From positions 3,032,160 through 3,096,159 of the forward strand of contig NC_088298.1 of assembly GCF_032854445.1 (NCBI RefSeq): a stretch of 64,000 nucleotides of DNA, read 5' to 3'. Positions within the stretch are counted from its first letter, which is position 1. Every line of letters starts with the position of its first letter. The notes under the pieces were generated by a model. It made no database searches. It saw nothing but the letters and a program-made list of their open reading frames with translations, and was not told where the DNA came from. This DNA comes from Liolophura sinensis. Lineage: Eukaryota; Mollusca; Polyplacophora; Chitonida; Chitonidae. Below, piece after piece: positions 25,301 through 32,180 of the stretch. A program made the translations under genes and the position numbers.

Positions 25301-28300
25301 ACCTTTGGTTAATTAATTCAGTGTCACAATTAAAGCAAATGAGACCGTGTTAATTTGTTTGATGTCACTTGTCTTCAACCACAGTATAATAGCACAGTTA
25401 GGTAAAGGTAAAGACGCCAATTTGTTGGATACTATGTACTGAGGTAAGGTAGTTCGTGGACACGTGCACTGATTACTGTATTTTGGGATCTACCTTTAAT
25501 TCTAAAATCAACAGTGAATAAAAAACAACTGACGCTGTGTCAGTTTCTTTATCATAATCCTTGATAAACAAAGGGATCGTGGTATATTATAGATACAAAA
25601 ACGAGTTGGTTGATTACATTTTACTCAGGTAAGGTAAAACTAAGGTAACTTACGTCTCCGCTTTCGAGTGGCCTTAATCCACACAGATCTCTCAAAGTCT
25701 TCTCCATACCAGCTTTCTTCAACAAACCAACATAAAAAACACTCTCAACGCATTAAGCCTGTCTATTTTAATACAACTTGGTTTACTAAGTTTATAAAGA
25801 TAATTGGCGTTGACGACGTATACTGCATGAGAAGTATACAAAGGTAAAATCCAAACGATTTCAATACGTGTTTGCAGGACTACCTGCCTGGACCTCTAGA
25901 TGTACCTGATAAAGCAGCGATGTCGGTGTTCAAACCGGTGTTTCTGGCTTTTACGGCGTCTCGTCCGGTTCAGTGAATGATGTCCAGTTTTAACTGGATT
26001 CGAGCATACAATGTCTTTATGCATACATTGATTATAAAACATAATTCGAGAGCTTAGTCATAATCTGTCTGTTTTGGGTAAACTTAATCGCACTGTGTTT
26101 ATACAATAATTACAGCTTGACAGTATAGTTCTCCATGAAACACGGGCACAGATATTCAGACAGTAAAGGTAACTCACTTGGTCTTCTATCCTGTTAAGAT
26201 TGGCGGCAGACCTGACTTTTTGAACATTTCCCTGAAAACAACAACAAAAAACCTTTGATCTCAGCACATACGTTTTATATAAAATATAAAACTCTCCTCA
26301 AAATTTATTACAGACGCTTTATATAAAATATAAAACTCTCCTCAAAATAATTAAGGAATTTCCGCCGTAAATAATGAAGTTAGTAAGGCGGGTCGTATTA
26401 TGGCATTTCCAAAAGTGAAAGTCATATTAACACTACAAATAGTAAAGGTACGAGTCTGATATTTACTTAACGGTAATAATTTGAGCTATTCTTGGTAAGG
26501 GAAAAAAAATTTCTGATCAACGAATATAGTTGTTTTGCCCAAACTCTCCCGTTATATGCCTCTTCAATAAGCACATGTAACCCTGTCACAACTTTACTAA
26601 GTGCAACTGCTCACTCCAGAACGCGTTTCTCACCTAAGTCAGCCCAAACCGTCATGTTGGTTTTTCAGCGAATGCATGAAGTGTTACAATAAAACCCTAA
26701 CTGAGGTAAATTGGCAATTGAGCGAATGTCGCCAGTTACGTGTTAAATTCCCTATAATGTACTTTATTGTTCTACATAAAAATACGTAATTTCATTAAAA
26801 TATTTCTTTCTTTCATTGGTGTTTAACACAATACTCAGGAATTTTACTTTGACAGTGACACCAGCCACTTCACGTTGTACGTTGATACTATTTAAACATT
26901 TACTACCTTAAACATCAACAAAGCGAACAACAGACCGGCATTCGTCGTTCACGTTTGCCGACTGTCGTTCCTGATCTGATTTTCTTTACTTGCTCTAGTC
27001 TTATGTGTCGCTAATACCTTAAACCAGTAGAATTCCCTTCACAAACTTGTAACAATGTGCTTTCTCTTCACCTCAAAGAGATGTAATCTTGAATTTGATA
27101 GGACTTTCACCACGTTTAAAGCATCGTAATTTATCCAAAACCTAACCTTTGTAGCAGTTTTCAATAAAGCAAGTGATAACAAAATGACATAGCTTTGGTA
27201 TGTACATTTTAAAGGGCTGGATGTTCAGTTAGCCATTAAAGTTTACCGACACGTGCACTGACTTCTGACCTTTGGTTAATTAATTCAATGTCACAATTAA
27301 AGCAAATGTCACCGTGTTAATTTGTTTGATATCACTTGTCTTCAACCACAGTATAATAGCACATTACAGGTAAAGAAGCCAATTTGTTGGATACTATGTA
27401 CTGAAGTAAGATAGTTCATGGACACGTGTATTGATTACTGTATTTTGGGATCTACCTTTAATTCTAAAATCAACAGTGAGTAAAAACAACTGAGGCTGTG
27501 TCAGTTTCTTTAACATAATCCTTGATAAACAAAAGGATCGTGGCATATTATAGATACAAAAACGAGTTGGTTGATTACATTTTACTCAGGTAAGGTAAAA
27601 CTAAGGTAACTTACGTCTCCGCTTTCGAGTTGCCTTAATCCACACAGATCTCTCAAAGTCTTCTCCATACCAGCTTTCTTCAACAAACCAACATAAAAAA
27701 CACTCTCAACGCATTAAGCCTGTCTATTTTAATACAACTTGGTTTGCTAAGTTTATAAAGATAATTGGCGTTGACGACGTATACTGCATGAGAAGTATAC
27801 AAAGGTAAAATCCAAACGATTTCAATACGTGTTTGCAGGACTACCTGCCTGAACCTCTAAATGTACCTGATAAAGCAGCGATGTCGGTGTTCAAACCAAT
27901 GTTTCTGTCCTTTGCGCCGTCTCGTCCGGTTCAGTGAATGATGTCCAGTTTTAACTGGATTCGAGCATACAATGTCTTTATGCATACATTGATTATAAAA
28001 CATAATTCGAGAGCTTAGTCATAATCTGTCTGTTTTGGGTAAACTTAATCGCACTGTGTTTATACAATAATTACAGCTTGACAGTATAGTTCTCCATGAA
28101 ACACGGGCACAGATATTCAGACAGTAAAGGTAACTCACTTGGTCTTCTATCCTGTTAAGATTGGCGGCAGACCTGACTTGCTGAACATTTCCCTGAAAAC
28201 AACAACATAGAACATTTGGTCTCAGCACATGCGTTTTTTTACAAAATATAAAACTCTCCTCAAAATTAATTACAGACGCTTGATATAAAATGTGAAACTC

Positions 28301-29317
28301 TTCTCAAAATTAATTAAGGAATTACCGCCGTAAATAATGAAGTTAGTAAGGCGGGTCGTATTATGGCATTTCCAAAAGTGGAAGTTATATTAACACTACA
28401 AATAGGAAAGGTACGAGTCTGATATTTACTTAACGGTAATAATTTGAGCTATTCTTGATAAGTATCAACAAAATTTTCTGATTAACGAATATGGTTGTTT
28501 TGCCCAAACTCTCCCGTTATATGCCTCTTCAATAAGCACATGTAACCCTGTCCCACCTTTATTAAGCGCAACTGCTTTCTTCAGAACGCGTTTCTCACCT
28601 AAGTCAGCCCAAACCGTCATGTTGGTTTTTCAGCGAATGCATGAAGTGTTACAATAAAACCCTAACTGAGGTAAATTGACAAGTGGCCGTATGTCACCAG
28701 TTACGTGTTAAACTCTCTATAATGTACTTTGTTGTTTCACATAAAAATACGGAATTTTTTTAAAATATATTTTTCATTTGTTTTATAGGTGTTTAACACC
28801 ATCCTCAGGAACTTTCCACGTTGACAGTGACACCAGCCACTTCAGAACGAATAGTGTCAGCCGTTTGCAGTATGTACTTTGATTAAGTGTTTTGAATATA
28901 ATTAAAGACGAACAACGTAGTCAGTAAAACTAGAGTAGTGACACTGTGATAGCTTGCAAATGGCCACACATTACCGGTGAAATTCCACCTCAGTTGTCAG
29001 TTTACCTCGGTTAGGGTTTTATCCTAACTGTGCCTGTAATGCTAAAGTAGTTGCTTATACATCCCGTACCTTAAAACCATACATGAAACGCTTTGTGTTT
29101 ATTTCTTCAAATGCCGTTTAGAATCTGTCTCATGAGGTAAGAGTGCACATAAGAATGATTAGAAGATAGCGAATTCTACCTCAAATATCTGAAGTCGTGA
29201 AGGATTGGCGGTTACATCAGCATTGGTTAGTTCTTCAGCCAAACGTCTCCGGCCCAGAACTGGAGAGTTCAAACAACAAGCGGTCACACAGATCAGCAAT
29301 GCCAGCGTCGTCCGCAT
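1337..29317 (-). CDS. Micro-exon gene for a secreted protein (discontinuous; exons listed separately)
   Basis: The sequence shows one signal-peptide exon (29180-29317) followed leftward by at least 18 miniature minus-strand exons. Intact copies are 54, 57, 60 or 63 bp, multiples of three. Each is bounded by a pyrimidine-rich AG acceptor (KAGMEK type weaker) and a GTGAGT or GTAAGT donor, all in phase 0, so they join in frame in any combination. There are six peptide types, named by first residues: GNVQ, KAGM, EIVE, D(V/L)YV, GKAK and SKF. Most carry an R-S near residues 5-8 and many end acidic (DDDD, DNDN, ESGD). No domain is recognised. Introns of roughly 0.4-5 kb hold SINEs and retrotransposon fragments. 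If all exons were intact and used, the visible part would give about 400 residues. No terminal exon, stop or polyA signal was found, so the gene probably runs off the left edge. The closest known design is the schistosome micro-exon genes; homology is not implied. Function unknown. Confidence 0.72.
1591..1830 (+). mobile_element. tRNA-derived SINE, full length (unit 1)
   Basis: Head GGGGCCTCTGTGGCTCACTT with A-box-like TGGCTCACTTGG and B-box GAGTTCAAGTCC, then the body and an (aaat)n tail. The flanks share atttactt, a probable target-site duplication. It lies in the intron between the GKAK and SKF exons, opposite to the gene. Confidence 0.85.
2026..2195 (-). mobile_element. Second tRNA-derived SINE family, antisense (unit 1)
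   Basis: On the minus strand: TTCTGGCTCAGATGGTTATA (A-box-like), then GGCTCGAATCCAG (B-box-like), then a body with GGTTTATCAGGTACC. A different body from the common SINE. Copies sit at about 8975-9145, 14585-14756 and 21285-21450; a related one at 30820-30935 has TTCGAATCC and TTTATTGGGTACC. Confidence 0.6.
2296..2358 (-). CDS. Micro-exon, type GKAK (unit 1), 63 bp
   Basis: 21 codons, GKAKVDRSLVLKATKT then VDNDN; acceptor CTGTTTGTAG, donor GTGAGTTAAT, phase 0. Confidence 0.7.
3131..3190 (-). CDS. Micro-exon, type EIVE (unit 1), 60 bp
   Basis: 20 codons EIVENPRSTLEGVRLEDDDD, acceptor GTTGTTTCCAG, donor GTGAGTTACT, phase 0. Confidence 0.7.
3690..3800 (+). mobile_element. Truncated SINE body (unit 1; copies in units 3 and 4)
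   Basis: The body reads gtcgtgggtttcttcccggc, cataatgctggc-like and gcgtcaaacaccagtcaagt. Head missing. Same insertion at about 16250-16350 and 23420-23530; the unit 2 copy would lie in the gap. Confidence 0.6.
3985..6735 (-). mobile_element. Non-LTR retrotransposon fragment R1 (5' UTR, gag, endonuclease; 3'-truncated)
   Basis: Reading on the minus strand: a 5' leader (6735 to about 6100, starting GGGGTTTCCGGGGTGATAAG), then a gag-like ORF with frameshifts (about 6078 to 5270). The gag holds a zinc knuckle CFTCQKFGHGKGQC, then a basic Pro/Arg C-terminus ending ...SPKRLPP. An AP-endonuclease-like region follows (about 5260-4400), then the start of the linker before the reverse transcriptase (SKTHMRNVWSMVQK). 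Similarity stops at about 3990, before any reverse transcriptase. Loss of the 3' rather than the 5' end is not the usual product of target-primed integration and suggests a later deletion or a duplication breakpoint. Clade looks Jockey/CR1-like. Confidence 0.75.
7234..7417 (-). mobile_element. tRNA-derived SINE, antisense (unit 2 copy)
   Basis: Duplicate of the element at 287-470, carried with the unit; same (attt)n tail and body motifs. Confidence 0.75.
8285..8347 (-). CDS. Micro-exon, type SKF (unit 2), 63 bp
   Basis: 21 codons, SKFTRSTSTLVGPLKN then SHNVG. Acceptor CCTTTTTTCAG, donor GTGAGTACG, phase 0. Confidence 0.7.
8539..8787 (+). mobile_element. tRNA-derived SINE, full length (unit 2)
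   Basis: Same insertion as 1591-1830, duplicated with the unit; longer (aaat)n tail. Confidence 0.85.
8975..9145 (-). mobile_element. Second tRNA-derived SINE family (unit 2)
   Basis: Duplicate of 2026-2195. Confidence 0.6.
9247..9308 (-). pseudogene. Micro-exon, type GKAK (unit 2), 62 bp, frame broken
   Basis: Splice sites are intact, but one base is lost in a T run (CTTT to CTT on the plus strand). The frame shifts and a TAG follows after eight codons. A homopolymer slip of this kind is a common long-read error, so the lesion needs confirmation. Confidence 0.6.
9757..9813 (-). CDS. Micro-exon, type DxYV (unit 2), 57 bp
   Basis: 19 codons DVYVQVRSDEHQEKMGVDK with acceptor GTTTTTGTTCAG and donor GTGAGTTATACC, phase 0. 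It differs from the unit 4 copy by one residue (V for L at position 2). Confidence 0.72.
10613..10673 (-). pseudogene. Micro-exon, type EIVE (unit 2), 61 bp, frame broken
   Basis: Acceptor and donor match the intact copies, but one extra base plus a substitution make codon four TAA (E I V stop). The tail reads ..DDE before GTGAGT. It may be a decayed exon or an assembly error near the gap. Confidence 0.6.
11083..11282. other. Assembly gap of 200 N
   Basis: Exactly 200 N, a placeholder length. The left flank matches unit 1 at about 3598 and the right flank matches unit 1 at about 5713, so roughly 2.1 kb is missing if unit 2 is collinear. Reading frames drawn across the N run are meaningless. 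Confidence 0.98.
11283..12320 (-). mobile_element. Non-LTR retrotransposon fragment R2 (gag N-terminus and 5' UTR; rest in gap)
   Basis: Counterpart of R1 in unit 2. Only the gag N-terminal part (DLSEEQIF..) and 5' leader are visible right of the gap. By eye it is nearer to R3 than to R1: both have cgtacgatgcccttgcagct and gcggcgag where R1 has cgtatgatg and gcggagag. Confidence 0.7.
12828..13010 (-). mobile_element. tRNA-derived SINE, antisense (unit 3 copy)
   Basis: Duplicate of 287-470 with small indels. Confidence 0.75.
13877..13964 (-). pseudogene. Micro-exon, type SKF (unit 3), broken by a 25-bp internal duplication
   Basis: Both splice sites are preserved, but an internal direct duplication of about 25 bp lengthens the exon to 88 bp. 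The frame is broken and a TAA appears after nine codons (SKFTRSTST*). It could be a real mutation or a consensus error: this unit shows many single-base indels relative to unit 1. Confidence 0.6.
14156..14397 (+). mobile_element. tRNA-derived SINE, full length (unit 3)
   Basis: Same insertion as 1591-1830, duplicated with the unit. Confidence 0.85.
14585..14756 (-). mobile_element. Second tRNA-derived SINE family (unit 3)
   Basis: Duplicate of 2026-2195. Confidence 0.6.
14847..14909 (-). CDS. Micro-exon, type GKAK (unit 3), 63 bp
   Basis: 21 codons, GKAKVDRSLVLKATKK then VDNDN. Acceptor CTGTTTGTAG, donor GTGAGTTAAT, phase 0. The DxYV exon expected between this and the EIVE exon is missing with its segment. 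Confidence 0.7.
15681..15740 (-). CDS. Micro-exon, type EIVE (unit 3), 60 bp
   Basis: Reads EIVENPRSTLEGVRLEDDDD, identical in protein to unit 1. Acceptor GTTGTTTCCAG, donor GTGAGTTACT, phase 0. Confidence 0.7.
16545..19268 (-). mobile_element. Non-LTR retrotransposon fragment R3 (5' UTR, gag, endonuclease)
   Basis: Same extent and 3' truncation as R1: leader, frameshifted gag (SEEQIFAELKSEDVTNVKRF.. at about 18290-18040), endonuclease-like region (17750-16900) and linker (to about 16560). A C run at 19071-19082 and several indels break frames. Not functional. Confidence 0.75.
19718..19905 (-). mobile_element. tRNA-derived SINE, antisense (unit 4 copy)
   Basis: Duplicate of 287-470 carried in unit 4. 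Confidence 0.75.
20600..20662 (-). CDS. Micro-exon, type SKF (unit 4), 63 bp
   Basis: Acceptor CATTTTTCAG, 21 codons beginning SKFIRSTSTLVGPLKN and ending SHNVG, donor GTGAGTACG, phase 0. In this unit all four exon types are intact. Confidence 0.7.
20855..21094 (+). mobile_element. tRNA-derived SINE, full length (unit 4)
   Basis: Same insertion as 1591-1830; the head starts GGGACCTCTGTGGCTC here. Confidence 0.85.
21285..21450 (-). mobile_element. Second tRNA-derived SINE family (unit 4)
   Basis: Duplicate of 2026-2195. Confidence 0.6.
21555..21617 (-). CDS. Micro-exon, type GKAK (unit 4), 63 bp
   Basis: Acceptor TTGTCTGTTTGTAG, 21 codons beginning GKAKVDRSLLLKATKK and ending VDNDN, donor GTGAGTTAAT, phase 0. 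Strongly basic first part, acidic end. Confidence 0.7.
22040..22096 (-). CDS. Micro-exon, type DxYV (unit 4), 57 bp
   Basis: Acceptor GTTTTTGTTCAG, 19 codons DLYVQVRSDEHQEKMGVDK, donor GTGAGTTATACC, phase 0. It lies in a segment of about 530 bp present in units 2 and 4 but absent from units 1 and 3. The core VQVRS resembles VQ(K/Q)VRS of the GNVQ exons, which suggests common descent. Confidence 0.72.
22895..22954 (-). CDS. Micro-exon, type EIVE (unit 4), 60 bp
   Basis: Acceptor TTGTTGTTTCCAG, then 20 codons KIVESPRSTLEGMTLEDDDD, then donor GTGAGTTACC. The acidic DDDD tail sits against the donor. The unit 1 and unit 3 versions read EIVENPRSTLEGVRLEDDDD. Phase 0 both ends. Confidence 0.72.
23700..24480. 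other. Unique stretch between the two duplicated blocks; no exon seen
   Basis: AT-rich sequence outside both arrays. No minus-strand acceptor-exon-donor module of the micro-exon type and no known repeat was recognised. Short ORFs here have no support. Confidence 0.5.
25654..25716 (-). CDS. Micro-exon, type KAGM (copy a), 63 bp
   Basis: The 1961-bp-shifted twin of 27615-27677. It has 21 codons, KAGMEKTLRDLCGLR then PLESGD (P replaces Q), with donor GTAAGTTACC and the same weak acceptor TTTGTTGAAG. Phase 0. Confidence 0.6.
26178..26231 (-). CDS. Micro-exon, type GNVQ (copy a), 54 bp
   Basis: Same layout as the exon at 28139-28192, exactly 1961 bp away: acceptor GTTGTTTTCAG, 18 codons GNVQKVRSAANLNRIEDQ, donor GTGAGTTACC. 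Both splice sites are conserved, so both copies look usable. Confidence 0.72.
27615..27677 (-). CDS. Micro-exon, type KAGM (copy b), 63 bp
   Basis: Donor GTAAGTTACC follows 21 codons beginning KAGMEKTLRDLCGLR and ending QLESGD. The acceptor is the AG of TTTGTTGAAG, a weaker pyrimidine tract than in sister exons. The alternative AG four bases on gives a frame with an early stop. It contains the only cysteine seen in the miniature exons. Confidence 0.6.
28139..28192 (-). CDS. Micro-exon, type GNVQ (copy b), 54 bp
   Basis: Acceptor GTTGTTGTTTTCAG, then 18 codons reading GNVQQVRSAANLNRIEDQ, then donor GTGAGTTACC. Phase 0 at both ends. It is the first miniature exon met after the signal-peptide exon. 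It is duplicated exactly 1961 bp to the left with one residue changed (Q to K at position 5). Confidence 0.72.
28911..29043. repeat. Unclassified dispersed repeat, family D
   Basis: Contains attaaagacg, gatagcttgcaaatggccac, attaccggtgaaat, gtcagtttacctcggttagg and ttttatcctaactgtgcctg. Related stretches occur reverse-complemented at 33722-33880 and in part at about 24985-25075, 26688-26770, 28640-28740, 47680-47732, 48228-48331, 50425-50490 and 55870-55945. No coding capacity or tRNA head seen; possibly a MITE or SINE fragment. Confidence 0.55.
29180..29317 (-). CDS. Exon 1: signal peptide of the micro-exon gene
   Basis: The minus-strand ATG at 29317 opens a 46-codon exon ending in ...LQIFE before a GT donor (29179-29178, GTAGAA; weaker than the GTGAGT of the other exons). 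Residues 1-22 (MRTTLALLICVTACCLNSPV, then LG) form a classical signal peptide: short basic n-region, hydrophobic core, small residues before the likely cleavage site. It is followed by RRR, a possible propeptide-processing site, and then a polar segment (LAEELTNADVTANPSRLQIFE). The exon ends in phase 0, matching every downstream miniature exon. A TATA-like box lies about 50 bp upstream of the ATG. Reading on through the donor gives only six more codons before a stop, so an unspliced form would be a 52-residue peptide. Confidence 0.7.
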
Positions 29318-29363
29318 CTTCTTATGGGTTTTTAACTCAAACTGATGAAGATCGCAATTCCTG

Positions 29364-29371
29364 TATATAAA
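29364..29371 (-). promoter_or_regulatory. TATA-like box of the micro-exon gene
   Basis: On the minus strand the sequence TTTATATA (then CAGG) lies about 47-54 bp before the ATG at 29317. With usual TATA spacing, transcription would start near 29335-29340, leaving a 5' UTR of about 20 nt. No ATG lies between the box and the chosen start. Confidence 0.45.
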
Positions 29372-29399
29372 CACACGTAGCACTCAACACATTTTTATC

Positions 29400-30200
29400 T
29401 GCTGGTTTTCAACAGAAATCTGTTGTCTGAGTGATGCTAGAATGCATTTTTGTCATTATAATACAACAGTCTTCATATTCAACATAATACTGTTAGTCTA
29501 ATATTATCTTCATGTTAAGCTAATGGAATATGTGCCTTATATTTAAAGGAGAAGAAAATTTAATACAAAACAAATACCATTGACAAGGAGTATGCATTTC
29601 CTCGCATGCGCATGCCATAAAAAATTCTAATATGTACCTCAGGTTGATAAATTATAAATAAATTCCGCTGTGGGCGACTCCATTTTGCTAAGAACTACTA
29701 CTGAAGTCTTCTGTATTTCCGACGGGAAACCGCCGAAGTGCAATTCGTACATTTCCGGTAGAAAATGTACATGACCTGCCAACCGCCGGTACTTTGCGTT
29801 GCTTCGGGCTTGACGATCGGGAAACCGTAATCTGGGACGTATGTCAGAATTGACACGAACAAACTAGTAGTTTTAACAGCTTTGATTGGCTGAGAGGCAA
29901 CACACAACCAGCATAAATTACAGGGTCTTAAAAATGGAGGACTCGATGGACTCAGCGATTATGCCAGCTTTGCCGTTTTCATGCTTTACCTGTACGGCGA
30001 GGAAAGATCGCATAATTATGCAGCAGGCATCTCCAGATGTGTTCTTTTCAGACTATAGTGCCATTTTAACAATTTTCTTCTCCTTTAACAGAATAATCTG
30101 CTGCAATAGCTGGGTACACTCTACCATCATCCAACCGCCAGATTTTCTGTTAAATTTAACAGGTTATTCTTGAGTGTATTGTTGTCGCCTATACTCAACC
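29400..30200. other. Intergenic region upstream of the micro-exon gene; no gene seen
   Basis: Beyond the TATA-like box lies AT-rich sequence. A 95-codon plus-strand ORF at 29886-30173 (ATGGCTGAG-less start, Phe/Cys-rich) has no recognisable domain or splice context and is probably chance. Confidence 0.4.
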
Positions 30201-30207
30201 ATCCGTC

Positions 30208-30395
30208 AAATGTATTTATTTATATCATTGGTTGTTTTACGCCTTACTCAAAAATATTTCACTTATGCGGACTGCGGCCAGCATTATGGTGGGAGGAAGC
30301 AGGACAGTGCCCGGGGGAAAGCCAACGACCATCTGCAAGTTAACCTAACTCTAGCCGTAACCCATACCTTCCCACTTAGGGCCGGAGATACCGTA
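30208..30395 (-). mobile_element. tRNA-derived SINE, antisense, diverged
   Basis: tatttatttatatcattggt, then gttttacgccttactc, gcggccagcattatggtggg and cccgggggaaagccaacgac. Confidence 0.75.
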
Positions 30396-30819
30396 AAATA
30401 ACTGGCTAACCAAAATTGCCATTCGTCAGTGGCAAGTATCACCACAAGCTCTACACATCGACATGTTGGATGTCAATATTATGTTTTTAATTCATCTTAA
30501 GCCCTTGTTTTCGGGATGAAGACTTCGTTTCACCGGTTGAAAATATAATTATACAAAAAGAAGTGGCATGCCAAAAAAAAGTTTAAAAGACAGGATCAGC
30601 TTGTACTTTGTTACATTTGGACCAGGGTGACTCGTTTAGGCATTTCTCACAGCACTCCGGTGCATGGGGTCCGACCGGAAGCCACCCCATCTTCTTCATG
30701 TTCCAAATCAACCTTCTGACGTACTTAATTTCAATCGCTGTTCAAACGTCAAAGACAAACAATTTGCCTTTGTCGAATTTATGAATGGCAGAAATCAGAG
30801 TGCACCGAGTAAATCACAC

Positions 30820-30935
30820 GCCTCACGAGGTACCCAATAAACCTCCTAACTTTAAAGCTGGAGTGGGAGTAGCCAGAGCTGGATTCGAACACGCGACCTC
30901 ACAGCTAACGCGCTTTAAAGGTCTGAGTCAGTGAG
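30820..30935 (-). mobile_element. Second-family SINE, antisense, partial
   Basis: Minus strand has a B-box-like GTGTTCGAATCCAGCTC, then CTTTAAAGTTAGGAGG and TTTATTGGGTACC, matching the family at 2026-2195. Confidence 0.5.
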
Positions 30936-31205
30936 AGCTTATCTGAGGAGGTAATGAGGGTAAACCACTGACCTTTGGTCAGTTTTTGACCAACTCTACC
31001 ACGTGGATGTACAGATATACACACCGCATAGTTGAGGGACAATTGGTCTCTAATGTACGCCAGGCTGCAATCGGCACCACGAGTGGAGTACATGGCTTAT
31101 CGTCGCCGATGCCTCACATCGGGTGAGACTATCAAACTTCCTTTGTAAAACCGAGGAAGAACCACATGTCTAGCAATTGAAAGACAAGCGCCCCTTCCGT
31201 ACATA

Positions 31206-31480
31206 ATTTATTTACATGTTTGATTGGTGTTTTACGCTGTACTCGGGTATGTTTTACTTGTACGATGGCGGCCGCATTATGGTGGGAGGAAACCGGACAG
31301 AGCCCGGAGAAACCAACGACCATCCGCAGGTTGCTGCAAGACCTCCTCAACGTCCGACCAGAGAGGAAGCCAGCGTGAGCCGGACTTTAACTCACAGCGA
31401 TCGCTCCTGCGTCATTGTTCAGCGCTGGCAGCCTCACCAGTAAGACGGGGGGTGGGGAGATCTCCTTCCGGACATAAACC
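31206..31480 (-). mobile_element. tRNA-derived SINE, antisense, near full length
   Basis: Tail tttatttacatgtttgattg, body with ggcggccgcattatggtggg, gaccatccgcaggttgctgc and gaggaagccagcgtgagccg, then a diverged head region ending in a G run at 31446. Confidence 0.75.
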
Positions 31481-32180
31481 TAACCACGGGTAGCTGGCTT
31501 TGAACACAAATATTGAAATGCAAAGCGAAAACGTCTTCTCAACAATTTGTCTGATAAATTCGTAATATAACATCCGAACATCCATTCAAAATGTGAACAT
31601 ACATACCGTAAGGACCAGTAACAACAGGCTCTATGCTCTTACCTGACGCGTCTTTAGCCGTTCCTCTAATAACAAGCTATCCGACTGCTTTTCTATCTAG
31701 AGCGAACCATTTCAAATGTATATATAGTTTGCTATATTTCAAAAAAAAATTCAAATTTTAAAATGGGTTTTACTTCAATTAATTTAGTTTCTTTTCGTTT
31801 CATAGACTATACCCGTCATATCATTTTATCATATTCGGAGTGGTCTGTTTTCAACCGTACCGCTCCTGCCATCGAAGCCATATCGAAGCCATATCGTTTA
31901 ATGATCAATGGTGCCTTTGAACTTTTTGTTTTGTCCTCAAAGGCCATGTTTCCACCTGTACGCAGATATTCACACGATAAGGCTTAGTCATTAAAGTTTT
32001 TATTTCAGACCAACTTTAGAAATTTTATCACTGAATATATTCTCTAAACAAAGACCTACATTCTCAATGCCATATGTCGCGTTGATTCTTATCTGGAAGA
32101 CAAATGTTGCACTGTGGAAGGTGGACGTTTCTATTTAACTCCGCCTTGGCATCAATGAACACATCTAAATCAACAACTAG

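Larger units (their letters stand above)
24490..28860. repeat. Tandem block with 1961-bp period carrying KAGM and GNVQ exons
   Basis: Sequence at about 25640-26800 recurs 1961 bp to the right (27600-28760), including both exons with all splice sites. A third, leftmost copy (about 24490-25640) aligns with the other two but lacks the GNVQ exon: it jumps from the gcgagagctcagt motif at about 24671 straight to the gtaaagcgggacgta motif. The middle copy also carries about 280 extra bases at 26866-27150. Confidence 0.8.

Noticed and set aside
25884-25905. A 22-bp candidate exon (VHLEVQA-like) between a TTTATCAG acceptor and a GTAGTC donor, also at 24542 and 27853
   Set aside because: Length is not a multiple of three, so it would break the phase-0 series. 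The TTTATCAGGTAC motif belongs to the body of the second SINE family.
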